Shown here: positions 35,967 to 48,273 of the stretch, in pieces | How the letters are laid out: each line of letters opens with the position of its first letter | Position numbering within the stretch: the first letter of the stretch is position 1 | NCBI RefSeq assembly: GCF_963662255.1 | Contig: NC_085071.1 | Location: forward strand, 8,173,033-8,237,032 | From: Cinclus cinclus | Taxonomy: Eukaryota; Chordata; Aves; Passeriformes; Cinclidae | Reading direction: 5' to 3' | DNA: 64,000 nt | Program-made: the position numbers and the translations under genes | Notes under the pieces: model-generated | What the model saw: the letters and a program-made list of their open reading frames with translations, nothing else | Databases searched by the model: none | What the model was told of the DNA's origin: nothing

Positions 35967-38900
35967 AAAAATTCCATAAGGATGAGGATTCCTCCCAGAC
36001 GAAAGCTGCCCCCTCCGCCAAACCTGGCTGCCATCGGAGGCCCAAACGCGCCCTACAAAATGACATCTGCCAAGCGGGCTCTTGAGTTTGGCTTCTTGGG
36101 GAAAAGTGCCTCCTTTCGGAGTCAACTTGCCGGCGGCCCATGCAGGGCTTTTGCCTACAAAAATTCCATAAGGACAAGGATTTCTCCCAGACCAAAGCTG
36201 CCCCCTCCTCCAAACCTGGCTGCCATCGGAGGCCCAAACGCGCCCTACAAAATGACACCTGCCAAGTGGGCTCTTGAGTTTGGCTTCTTGGGGAAAAGTG
36301 CCTCCTTTCGGAGCCAACTTGCCTAACTAGCCTGCGGCCTGTGCTGGGCTTTTGCCTCCAAAAATTCCATAAGGACGAGGATTTCTCCCAGACCAAAGCT
36401 GCCCCCTCCTCCAAACCTGGCTGCCATCAGAGGCCCAAACGCGCCCTACAAAATGACATCTGCCAAGTGGGCTCTTGAGTTTGGCTTCTTGGGGAAAAGT
36501 GCCTCCTTTCGGAGCCAAATTGCCTAACTTGCCTGCGGCCCGTCCTGGGCTTTTGCCTCCAAAAATTCCAGAAGGACGAGGATTTCTCCCAGACCAAAGC
36601 TGCCCCCTCCTCCAAACCTGGCTGCCATCGGAGGCTCAAACGCGCCCTACAAAATGACACCTGCATTGAGGGTTCTTGAGTTTGGCTTCCTGGGGAAAAG
36701 TGCCTCCTTTCGGAGTCAACTTGCCTGCGGCCCATGCAGGGCTTTTGCCTACAAAAATTCCAGAAGGACGAGGATTTCTCCCAGACCAAAGCTGCCCCCT
36801 CCTCCAAACCTGGCTGCCATCGGAGGCCCAAACGTGCCCTACAAAATGACACCTGCCAAGTGGGCTCTTGAGTTTGGCTTCTTGGGTGGAAGTGCCTCCT
36901 TTCAAAGCCAACTTGCCTGCGGCCCATGCAGGGCTTTTGCCTACAAAAATTCCATAAGGACGAGGATTTCTCCCAGACCAAAGCTGCCCCCTCCTCCAAA
37001 CCTGGCTGCCATCGGAGGCCCAAACGCGCCCTACAAAATGACATCTGCCAAGTGGGCTCTTGAGTTTGGCTTCTTGCGGAAAAGTGCCTCCTTTCAAAGC
37101 CAACTTGCCTAACTAGCCTGCGGCCCGTGCTGGGCTTTAGACTACAAAAATTCCATAAGGACGAGGATTTCTCCCAGACCAAAGCTGCCCCCTCCTCCAA
37201 ACCTGGCTGACATCGGGGGCCCAAACACGCCCTAGAAAATGACATCTGCCAAGTGGGCTCTTGAGTTTGACTTCTTGGGGAAAAGTGACTCCTTTCAAAA
37301 CCAACTTGCCTGCGTCCCGTCCCGGGCTTTTGCTACAAAAATTCCATAAGGACGAGGATTCCTCCCAGACCAAAGCTGCCCCCTCCTCCAAACCTGGCTG
37401 CCATCGGAAGCCCAAACGCGCCCTACAAAATGACATCTGCCAAGTGGGCTCTTGAGTTTGGCTTTCTGGGGAAAAGTGCCTCCTTTCGGAGTCAACTTGC
37501 CTGCGGCTCATGCAGGGGTTTTGCCTACAAAAATTCCATAAGGACGAGGATTTCTCCCAGAACAAAGCTGCCCCCTCCTCCAAACCTGGCTGCCATCGGA
37601 GGCCCAAACGCGCCCTACAAAATGACACCTGCCAAGTGGGCTCTTGAGTTTGGCTTCTTGGGGAAAATTGCCTCCTTTCAGAGTCAACTTGCCGGCGGCC
37701 CATGCAGGGCTTTTGCCTACAAAAATTCCATAAGGACGAGGATTCCTCCCAGACCAAAGCTGCCCCCTCCGCCAAACCTGGCTGCCATCGGAGGCCCAAA
37801 CGCGCCCTACAAAATGACATCTGCCAAGCGGGCTCTTGAGTTTGGCTTCTTGAGGAAAAGTGCCTCCTTTCGGAGTCAACTTGCCGGCGGCCCATGTAGG
37901 GCTTTTGCCTCCAAAAATTCCATAAGGACGAGGATTTCTCCCAGACCAAAGCTGCCCCCTCCTCCAAACCTGGCTGCCATCGGAGGCCCAAACGCGCCCT
38001 ACAAAATGACACCTGCCAAGTGGGCTCTTGAGTTTGGCTTCTTGGGGAAAAGTGCCTCCTTTCGGAGCCAACTTGCCTAACTAGCCTGCGGCCCGTGCTG
38101 GGCTTTTGCCTACAAAAATTCCATAAGGACGAGGATTTCTCCCAGACCAAAGCTGCCCCCTCCTCCAAACCTGGCTGCCATCAGAGGCCCAAACGCGCCC
38201 TACAAAATGACATCTGCCAAGTGGGCTCTTGAGTTTGGCTTCTTGGGGAAAAGTGCCTCCTTTCGGAGCCAACTTGCCTAACTTGCCTGCGGCCCGTCCT
38301 GGGCTTTTGCCTCCAAAAATTCCATAAGGACGAGGATTTCTCCCAGACCAAAGCTGCCCCCTCCTCCAAACCTGGCTGCCATCGGAGGCCCAAACGCGCC
38401 CCACAAAATTACACCTGCATTGAGGGTTCTTGAGTTTGGCTTCTTGAGGAAAAGTGCCTCCTTTCGGAGTCAACTTGCCGGCGGCCCATGCAGGGCTTTT
38501 GCCTCCAAAAATTCCATAAGGACGAGGATTTCTCCCAGACCAAAGCTGCCCCCTCCTCCAAACCTGGCTGCCATCGGAGGCCCAAACGCGCCCTACAAAA
38601 TGACACCTGCCAAGTGGGCTCTTGAGTTTGGCTTCTTGGGGAAAAGTGCCTCCTTTCGGAGCCAACTTGCCTAACTAGCCTGCGGCCCGTGCTGGGCTTT
38701 TGCCTACAAAAATTCCATAAGGACGAGGATTTCTCCCAGACCAAAGCTGCCCCCTCCTCCAAACCTGGCTGCCATCAGAGGCCAAAACGCGCCCTACAAA
38801 ATGACATCTGCCAAGTGGGCTCTTGAGTTTGGCTTCTTGGGGAAAAGTGCCTCCTTTCGGAGCCAACTTGCCTAACTTGCCTGCGGCCCGTCCTGGGCTT

Positions 38901-40085
38901 TTGCCTCCAAAAATTCCATAAGGACGAGGATTTCTCCCAGACCAAAGCTGCCCCCTCCTCCAAACCTGGCTGCCATCGGAGGCCCAAACGCGCCCTACAA
39001 AATGACATCTGCCAAGTGGGCTCTTGAGTTTGGCTTCTTGCGGAAAAGTGCCTCCTTTCAAAGCCAACTTGCCTAACTTGCCTGCGGCCCATGTGGGGTT
39101 TTTGCCTACAAAAATTCCATAAGGACGAGGATTCCTCCCAGACCAAAGCTGCCCCCTCCTCCAAACCTGGCTGACATCGGAGGCCCAAACGCGCCCTACA
39201 AAATGACACCTGCCAAGTCAGCTCTTGAGTTTGGCATCTTGGGGAAAACTGACTCCTTTCAAAACCAACTTGCCTGCGTCCCGTCCTGGGCTTTTGCTAC
39301 AAAAATTCCATAAGGACGAGGATTCCTCCCAGACCAAAGCTGCCCCCTCCTCCAAACCTGGCTGCCATCGGAGGCCCAAACGCGCCCTACAAAATGACAT
39401 CTGCCAAGTGGGCTCTTGAGTTTGGCTTTCTGGGGAAAAGTGCCTCCTTTCGGAGTCAACTTGCCTGCGGCTCATGCAGGGCTTTTGCCTACAAAAATTC
39501 CAGAAGGACGAGGATTTCTCCCAGAACAAAGCTGCCCCCTCCTCCAAACCTGGCTGCCATCGGAGGCCCAAACGCGCCCTACAAAATGACATCTGCATTG
39601 TGGGTTCTTGAGTTTGGCTTCTTGGGGAAAAGTGCCTCCTTTCGGAGTCAACTTGCCTAACTTGCCTGCGGCCCGTCCTGGGCTTTTGAGTACAAAAATT
39701 CCAGAAGGACGAGGATTTCTCCCAGACCAAAGCTGCCCCCTCCTCCAAACCTGGCTGCCATCGGAGGCCCAAACGCGCCCTACAAAATGACACCTGCCAA
39801 GTGGGCTCTTGAGTTTGGCTTCTTGGGGAAAAGTGACTCCTTTCAAAGCCAACTTGCCTAACTTGCCTGCGGCCCGTCCTGGGCTTTTGCCTACAAACAT
39901 TCCAGAAGGACAAGGATTTCTCCCAGACCAAAGCTGCTCCCTCCTCCAAACCTGGCTGCCATCGGAGGCCCAAACGCGCCCTACAAAATGACATCTGCAT
40001 TGTGGGCTCTTGAGTTTGGCTTCTTGGGGAAAAGTGACTCCTTTCAAAACCAACTTGCCTGCGGCCCGTCCCGGACGATTGCTAC
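35967..40085. repeat. HOR copy X2, 21-mer (4,119 bp)
   Basis: Twenty-one monomers start at 35967, 36159, 36360, 36561, 36753, 36945, 37146, 37337, 37529, 37721, 37913, 38114, 38315, 38507, 38708, 38909, 39110, 39301, 39493, 39694 and 39895. Two hybrid joints mark deletions relative to its neighbours. The unit at 38,315 passes from a GCATTGAGG first part to a CTTGAGGAAAAG second part near 38,445 (384 bp lost). Near 39,475 GGCTCATGCAGG runs straight into GGCTTTTGCC and CAGAAGG (192 bp lost). The last unit has the private form AAACATTCC at 39,895, also seen at 29,120. Confidence 0.92.
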
Positions 40086-43000
40086 AAAAATTCCATAAGG
40101 ATGAGGATTCCTCCCAGACGAAAGCTGCCCCCTCCGCCAAACCTGGCTGCCATCGGAGGCCCAAACGCGCCCTACAAAATGACATCTGCCAAGCGGGCTC
40201 TTGAGTTTGGCTTCTTGGGGAAAAGTGCCTCCTTTCGGAGTCAACTTGCCGGCGGCCCATGCAGGGCTTTTGCCTACAAAAATTCCATAAGGACAAGGAT
40301 TTCTCCCAGACCAAAGCTGCCCCCTCCTCCAAACCTGGCTGCCATCGGAGGCCCAAACGCGCCCTACAAAATGACACCTGCCAAGTGGGCTCTTGAGTTT
40401 GGCTTCTTGGGGAAAAGTGCCTCCTTTCGGAGCCAACTTGCCTAACTAGCCTGCGGCCTGTGCTGGGCTTTTGCCTCCAAAAATTCCATAAGGACGAGGA
40501 TTTCTCCCAGACCAAAGCTGCCCCCTCCTCCAAACCTGGCTGCCATCAGAGGCCCAAACGCGCCCTACAAAATGACATCTGCCAAGTGGGCTCTTGAGTT
40601 TGGCTTCTTGGGGAAAAGTGCCTCCTTTCGGAGCCAAATTGCCTAACTTGCCTGCGGCCCGTCCTGGGCTTTTGCCTCCAAAAATTCCAGAAGGACGAGG
40701 ATTTCTCCCAGACCAAAGCTGCCCCCTCCTCCAAACCTGGCTGCCATCGGAGGCCCAAACGCGCCCTACAAAATGACACCTGCATTGAGGGTTCTTGAGT
40801 TTGGCTTCCTGGGGAAAAGTGCCTCCTTTCGGAGTCAACTTGCCTGCGGCCCATGCAGGGCTTTTGCCTACAAAAATTCCAGAAGGACGAGGATTTCTCC
40901 CAGACCAAAGCTGCCCCCTCCTCCAAACCTGGCTGCCATCGGAGGCCCAAACGTGCCCTACAAAATGACACCTGCCAAGTGGGCTCTTGAGTTTGGCTTC
41001 TTGGGTGGAAGTGCCTCCTTTCAAAGCCAACTTGCCTGCGGCCCATGCAGGGCTTTTGCCTACAAAAATTCCATAAGGACGAGGATTTCTCCCAGACCAA
41101 AGCTGCCCCCTCCTCCAAACCTGGCTGCCATCGGAGGCCCAAACGCGCCCTACAAAATGACATCTGCCAAGTGGGCTCTTGAGTTTGGCTTCTTGCGGAA
41201 AAGTGCCTCCTTTCAAAGCCAACTTGCCTAACTAGCCTGCGGCCCGTGCTGGGCTTTAGACTACAAAAATTCCATAAGGACGAGGATTTCTCCCAGACCA
41301 AAGCTGCCCCCTCCTCCAAACCTGGCTGACATCGGGGGCCCAAACACGCCCTAGAAAATGACATCTGCCAAGTGGGCTCTTGAGTTTGACTTCTTGGGGA
41401 AAAGTGACTCCTTTCAAAACCAACTTGCCTGCGTCCCGTCCCGGGCTTTTGCTACAAAAATTCCATAAGGACGAGGATTCCTCCCAGACCAAAGCTGCCC
41501 CCTCCTCCAAACCTGGCTGCCATCGGAAGCCCAAACGCGCCCTACAAAATGACATCTGCCAAGTGGGCTCTTGAGTTTGGCTTTCTGGGGAAAAGTGCCT
41601 CCTTTCGGAGTCAACTTGCCTGCGGCTCATGCAGGGGTTTTGCCTACAAAAATTCCATAAGGACGAGGATTTCTCCCAGAACAAAGCTGCCCCCTCCTCC
41701 AAACCTGGCTGCCATCGGAGGCCCAAACGCGCCCTACAAAATGACACCTGCCAAGTGGGCTCTTGAGTTTGGCTTCTTGGGGAAAATTGCCTCCTTTCAG
41801 AGTCAACTTGCCGGCGGCCCATGCAGGGCTTTTGCCTACAAAAATTCCATAAGGACGAGGATTCCTCCCAGACCAAAGCTGCCCCCTCCGCCAAACCTGG
41901 CTGCCATCGGAGGCCCAAACGCGCCCTACAAAATGACATCTGCCAAGCGGGCTCTTGAGTTTGGCTTCTTGAGGAAAAGTGCCTCCTTTCGGAGTCAACT
42001 TGCCGGCGGCCCATGTAGGGCTTTTGCCTCCAAAAATTCCATAAGGACGAGGATTTCTCCCAGACCAAAGCTGCCCCCTCCTCCAAACCTGGCTGCCATC
42101 GGAGGCCCAAACGCGCCCTACAAAATGACACCTGCCAAGTGGGCTCTTGAGTTTGGCTTCTTGGGGAAAAGTGCCTCCTTTCGGAGCCAACTTGCCTAAC
42201 TAGCCTGCGGCCCGTGCTGGGCTTTTGCCTACAAAAATTCCATAAGGACGAGGATTTCTCCCAGACCAAAGCTGCCCCCTCCTCCAAACCTGGCTGCCAT
42301 CAGAGGCCCAAACGCGCCCTACAAAATGACATCTGCCAAGTGGGCTCTTGAGTTTGGCTTCTTGGGGAAAAGTGCCTCCTTTCGGAGCCAACTTGCCTAA
42401 CTTGCCTGCGGCCCGTCCTGGGCTTTTGCCTCCAAAAATTCCATAAGGACGAGGATTTCTCCCAGACCAAAGCTGCCCCCTCCTCCAAACCTGGCTGCCA
42501 TCGGAGGCCCAAACGCGCCCCACAAAATTACACCTGCATTGAGGGTTCTTGAGTTTGGCTTCCTGGGGAAAAGTGCCTCCTTTCGGAGTCAACTTGCCTG
42601 CGGCCCATGCAGGGTTTTTGCCTACAAAAATTCCATAAGGACGAGGATTTCTCCCAGACCAAAGCTGCCCCCTCCTCCAAACCTGGCTGCCATCGGAGGC
42701 CCAAACGCGCCCTACAAAATGACACCTGCCAAGTGGGCTCTTGAGTTTGGCTTCTTGGGGAAAATTGCCTCCTTTCGGAGTCAACTTGCCGGCGGCCCAT
42801 GCAGGGCTTTTGCCTACAAAAATTCCATAAGGACGAGGATTCCTCCCAGACCAAAGCTGCCCCCTCCTCCAAACCTGGCTGACATCGGAGGCCCAAACGC
42901 GCCCTACAAAATGACATCTGCCAAGCGGGCTCTTGAGTTTGGCTTCTTGAGGAAAAGTGCCTCTTTTCGGAGTCAACTTGCCGGCGGCCCATGCAGGGCT

Positions 43001-44579
43001 TTTGCCTCCAAAAATTCCATAAGGACGAGGATTTCTCCCAGACCAAAGCTGCCCCCTCCTCCAAACCTGGCTGCCATCGGAGGCCCAAACGCGCCCTACA
43101 AAATGACACCTGCCAAGTGGGCTCTTGAGTTTGGCTTCTTGGGGAAAAGTGCCTCCTTTCGGAGCCAACTTGCCTAACTAGCCTGCGGCCCGTGCTGGGC
43201 TTTTGCCTACAAAAATTCCATAAGGACGAGGATTTCTCCCAGACCAAAGCTGCCCCCTCCTCCAAACCTGGCTGCCATCAGAGGCCCAAACGCGCCCTAC
43301 AAAATGACATCTGCCAAGTGGGCTCTTGAGTTTGGCTTCTTGGGGAAAAGTGCCTCCTTTCGGAGCCAACTTGCCTAACTTGCCTGCGGCCCGTCCTGGG
43401 CTTTTGCCTCCAAAAATTCCATAAGGACGAGGATTTCTCCCAGACCAAAGCTGCCCCCTCCTCCAAACCTGGCTGCCATCGGAGGCCCAAACGCGCCCTA
43501 CAAAATGACATCTGCCAAGTGGGCTCTTGAGTTTGGCTTCTTGCGGAAAAGTGCCTCCTTTCAAAGCCAACTTGCCTAACTTGCCTGCGGCCCATGTGGG
43601 GTTTTTGCCTACAAAAATTCCATAAGGACGAGGATTTCTCCCAGACCAAAGCTGCCCCCTCCTCCAAACCTGGCTGACATCGGAGGCCCAAACGCGCCCT
43701 ACAAAATGACACCTGCCAAGTCAGCTCTTGAGTTTGGCATCTTGGGGAAAACTGACTCCTTTCAAAACCAACTTGCCTGCGTCCCGTCCTGGGCTTTTGC
43801 TACAAAAATTCCATAAGGACGAGGATTCCTCCCAGACCAAAGCTGCCCCCTCCTCCAAACCTGGCTGCCATCGGAGGCCCAAACGCGCCCTACAAAATGA
43901 CATCTGCCAAGTGGGCTCTTGAGTTTGGCTTTCTGGGGAAAAGTGCCTCCTTTCGGAGTCAACTTGCCTGCGGCTCATGCAGGGGTTTTGCCTACAAAAA
44001 TTCCATAAGGACGAGGATTTCTCCCAGACCAAAGCTGCCCCCTCCTCCAAACCTGGCTGCCATCGGAGGCCCAAACGCGCCCTACAAAATGACACCGGCC
44101 AAGTGGGCTCTTGAGTTTGGCTTCTTGGGGAAAAGTGCCTCCTTTCGGAGTCAACTTGCCGGCGGCCCATGCAGGGCTTTTGCCTACAAAAATTCCAGAA
44201 GGACGAGGATTTCTCCCAGAACAAAGCTGCCCCCTCCTCCAAACCTGGCTGCCATCGGAGGCCCAAACGCGCCCTACAAAATGACACCTGCCAAGTGGGC
44301 TCTTGAGTTTGGCTTCTTGGGGAAAAGTGAGTCCTTTCAAAGCCAACTTGCCTAACTTGCCTGCGGCCCGTCCTGGGCTTTTGCCTACAAAAATTCCAGA
44401 AGGACAAGGATTTCTCCCAGACCAAAGCTGCTCCCTCCTCCAAACCTGGCTGCCATCGGAGGCCCAAACGCGCCCTACAAAATGACATCTGCATTGTGGG
44501 CTCTTGAGTTTGGCTTCTTGGGGAAAAGTGACTCCTTTCAAAACCAACTTGCCTGCGGCCCGTCCCGGACGATTGCTAC
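40086..44579. repeat. HOR copy X3, 23-mer (4,494 bp)
   Basis: This copy matches X2 at an offset of 4,119 bp up to about 42,560. It then keeps the two monomers (384 bp) and later the one monomer (192 bp) that X2 lacks, and near 44,285 it has lost one 201-bp monomer that X2 keeps. The arithmetic closes: 4,119 + 384 + 192 - 201 = 4,494, or 21 + 2 + 1 - 1 = 23 monomers. A private GTGAGTCC variant near 44,328 sits in the monomer with the joint. Confidence 0.88.
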
Positions 44580-45917
44580 AAAAATTCCATAAGGATGAGG
44601 ATTCCTCCCAGACGAAAGCTGCCCCCTCCGCCAAACCTGGCTGCCATCGGAGGCCCAAACGCGCCCTACAAAATGACATCTGCCAAGCGGGCTCTTGAGT
44701 TTGGCTTCTTGGGGAAAAGTGCCTCCTTTCGGAGTCAACTTGCCGGCGGCCCATGCAGGGCTTTTGCCTACAAAAATTCCATAAGGACAAGGATTTCTCC
44801 CAGACCAAAGCTGCCCCCTCCTCCAAACCTGGCTGCCATCGGAGGCCCAAACGCGCCCTACAAAATGACACCTGCCAAGTGGGCTCTTGAGTTTGGCTTC
44901 TTGGGGAAAAGTGCCTCCTTTCGGAGCCAACTTGCCTAACTAGCCTGCGGCCTGTGCTGGGCTTTTGCCTCCAAAAATTCCATAAGGACGAGGATTTCTC
45001 CCAGACCAAAGCTGCCCCCTCCTCCAAACCTGGCTGCCATCAGAGGCCCAAACGCGCCCTACAAAATGACATCTGCCAAGTGGGCTCTTGAGTTTGGCTT
45101 CTTGGGGAAAAGTGCCTCCTTTCGGAGCCAAATTGCCTAACTTGCCTGCGGCCCGTCCTGGGCTTTTGCCTCCAAAAATTCCAGAAGGACGAGGATTTCT
45201 CCCAGACCAAAGCTGCCCCCTCCTCCAAACCTGGCTGCCATCGGAGGCCCAAACGCGCCCCACAAAATGACACCTGCATTGAGGGTTCTTGAGTTTGGCT
45301 TCCTGGGGAAAAGTGCCTCCTTTCGGAGTCAACTTGCCTGCGGCCCATGCAGGGCTTTTGCCTACAAAAATTCCATAAGGACGAGGATTTCTCCCAGACC
45401 AAAGCTGCCCCCTCCTCCAAACCTGGCTGCCATCGGAGGCCCAAACGCGCCCTACAAAATGACACCTGCCAAGTGGGCTCTTGAGTTTGGCTTCTTGGGG
45501 AAAATTGCCTCCTTTCGGAGTCAACTTGCCGGCGGCCCATGCAGGGCTTTTGCCTCCAAAAATTCCATAAGGACGAGGATTCCTCCCAGACCAAAGCTGC
45601 CCCCTCCTCCAAACCTGGCTGACATCGGAGGCCCAAACGCGCCCTACAAAATGACATCTGCCAAGCGGGCTCTTGAGTTTGGCTTCTTGAGGAAAAGTGC
45701 CTCCTTTCGGAGTCAACTTGCCGGCGGCCCATGCAGGGCTTTTGCCTCCAAAAATTCCATAAGGACGAGGATTTCTCCCAGACCAAAGCTGCCCCCTCCT
45801 CCAAACCTGGCTGCCATCGGAGGCCCAAACGCGCCCTACAAAATGACACCTGCCAAGTGGGCTCTTGAGTTTGGCTTCTTGGGGAAAAGTGCCTCCTTTC
45901 GGAGCCAACTTGCCTAA

Positions 45918-48273
45918 CTAGCCTGCGGCCCGTGCTGGGCTTTTGCCTACAAAAATTCCATAAGGACGAGGATTTCTCCCAGACCAAAGCTGCCCCCTCC
46001 TCCAAACCTGGCTGCCATCAGAGGCCAAAACGCGCCCTACAAAATGACATCTGCCAAGTGGGCTCTTGAGTTTGGCTTCTTGGGGAAAAGTGCCTCCTTT
46101 CGGAGCCAACTTGCCTAACTTGCCTGCGGCCCGTCCTGGGCTTTTGCCTCCAAAAATTCCATAAGGACGAGGATTTCTCCCAGACCAAAGCTGCCCCCTC
46201 CTCCAAACCTGGCTGCCATCGGAGGCCCAAACGCGCCCCACAAAATTACACCTGCATTGAGGGTTCTTGAGTTTGGCTTCCTGGGGAAAAGTGCCTCCTT
46301 TCGGAGTCAACTTGCCTGCGGCCCATGCAGGGCTTTTGCCTCCAAAAATTCCATAAGGACGAGGATTTCTCCCAGACCAAAGCTGCCCCCTCCTCCAAAC
46401 CTGGCTGCCATCGGTGGCCCAAACGTGCCCTACAAAATGACACCTGCCAAGTGGGCTCTTGAGTTTGGCTTCTTGGGTGGAAGTGCCTCCTTTCAAAGCC
46501 AACTTGCCTGCGGCCCGTCCTGGGCTTTTGCCTACAAAAATTCCATAAGGACGAGGATTTCTCCCAGACCAAAGCTGCCCCCTCCTCCAAACCTGGCTGC
46601 CATCGGAGGCCCAAACGCGCCCTACAAAATGACATCTGCCAAGTGGGCTCTTGAGTTTGGCTTCTTGGGGAAAAGTGCCTCCTTTCGGAGCCAACTTGCC
46701 TAACTTGCCTGCGGCCCATCCTGGGCTTTTGCCTACAAAAATTCCATAAGGACGAGGATTTCTCCCAGACCAAAGCTGCCCCCTCCTCCAAACCTGGCTG
46801 CCATCGGAGGCCCAAACGCGCCCTACAAAATGACATCTGCATTGTGGGTTCTTGAGTTTGGCTTCTTGGGGGAAAGTGCCTCATTTCAAAGCAACTTGCC
46901 TAACTTGCCTGCGGCCCATGCGGGGTTTTTGCCTACAAAAATTCCATAAGGACGAGGATTTCTCCCAGACCAAAGCTGCCCCCTCCTCCAAACCTGGCTG
47001 CCATCGGAGGCCGAAACATGCCCTACAAAATGACATCTGCCAAGTGGGCTCTTGAATTTGGCTTCTTGGGTGGAAGTACCTCCTTTCAAAGCCAACTTGC
47101 CTGCGGCCCGTCCTGGGCTTTTGCCTACAAAAATTCCAGAAGGACGAGGATTTCTCCCAGACCAAAGCTGCCCCCTCCTCCAAACCTGGCTGCCATCGGA
47201 GGCCCAAACGCGCCCTACAAAATGACACCTGCCAAGTGGGCTCTTGAGTTTGGCTTCTTGGGTGGAAGTGCCTCCTTTCAAAGCCAACTTGCCTAACTAG
47301 CCTGCGGCCCGTCCTGGGCTTTTGCCTACAAAAATTCCATAAGGACGAGGATTTCTCCCAGACCAAAGCTGCCCCCTCCTCCAAACCTGGCTGCCATCGG
47401 AGGCCCAAACGCGCCCTACAAAATGACATCTGCCAAGTGGGCTCTTGAGTTTGGCTTCTTGCGGAAAAGTGCCTCCTTTCAAAGCCAACTTGCCTAACTA
47501 GCCTGCGGCCCGTGCTGGGCTTTAGACTACAAAAATTCCATAAGGACGAGGATTTCTCCCAGACCAAAGCTGCCCCCTCCTCCAAACCTGGCTGACATCG
47601 GAGGCCCAAACGCGCCCTAGAAAATGACACCTGCCAAGTGGGCTCTTGAGTTTGGCTTCTTGGGGAAAAGTGACTCCTTTCAAAACCAACTTGCCTGCGT
47701 CCCGTCCCGGGCTTTTGCTACAAAAATTCCATAAGGACGAGGATTCCTCCCAGACCAAAGCTGCCCCCTCCTCCAAACCTGGCTGCCATCGGAAGCCCAA
47801 ACGCGCCCTACAAAATGACATCTGCCAAGTGGGCTCTTGAGTTTGGCTTTCTGGGGAAAAGTGCCTCCTTTCGGAGTCAACTTGCCTGCGGCTCATGCAG
47901 GGGTTTTGCCTACAAAAATTCCATAAGGACGAGGATTCCTCCCAGACCAAAGCTGCCCCCTCCGCCAAACCTGGCTGCCATCGGAGGCCCAAACGCGCCC
48001 TACAAAATGACATCTGCCAAGCGGGCTCTTGAGTTTGGCTTCTTGAGGAAAAGTGCCTCCTTTCGGAGTCAACTTGCCGGCGGCCCATGCAGGGCTTTTG
48101 CCTCCAAAAATTCCATAAGGACGAGGATTTCTCCCAGACCAAAGCTGCCTCCTCCTCCAAACCTGGCTGCCATCGGAGGCCCAAACGCGCCCTACAAAAT
48201 GACACCTGCCAAGTGGGCTCTTGAGTTTGGCTTCTTGGGGAAAAGTGCCTCCTTTCGGAGCCAACTTGCCTAA
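45918..48273. repeat. 12-mer duplication, copy 1 (~2,356 bp)
   Basis: This block and the next are tandem copies at an offset of 2,355-2,356 bp. Shared marks are AAAATTACACCTGCATTG (about 46,244 and 48,600), CATCGGTGGCCC (about 46,409 and 48,765), the CAAAGCAACTTG one-base deletion (about 46,886 and 49,241), GAGGCCGAAAC (about 47,008 and 49,364), CTTGAATTTGG (about 47,051 and 49,407) and CCCTAGAAAATGAC (about 47,615 and 49,970). Confidence 0.85.
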
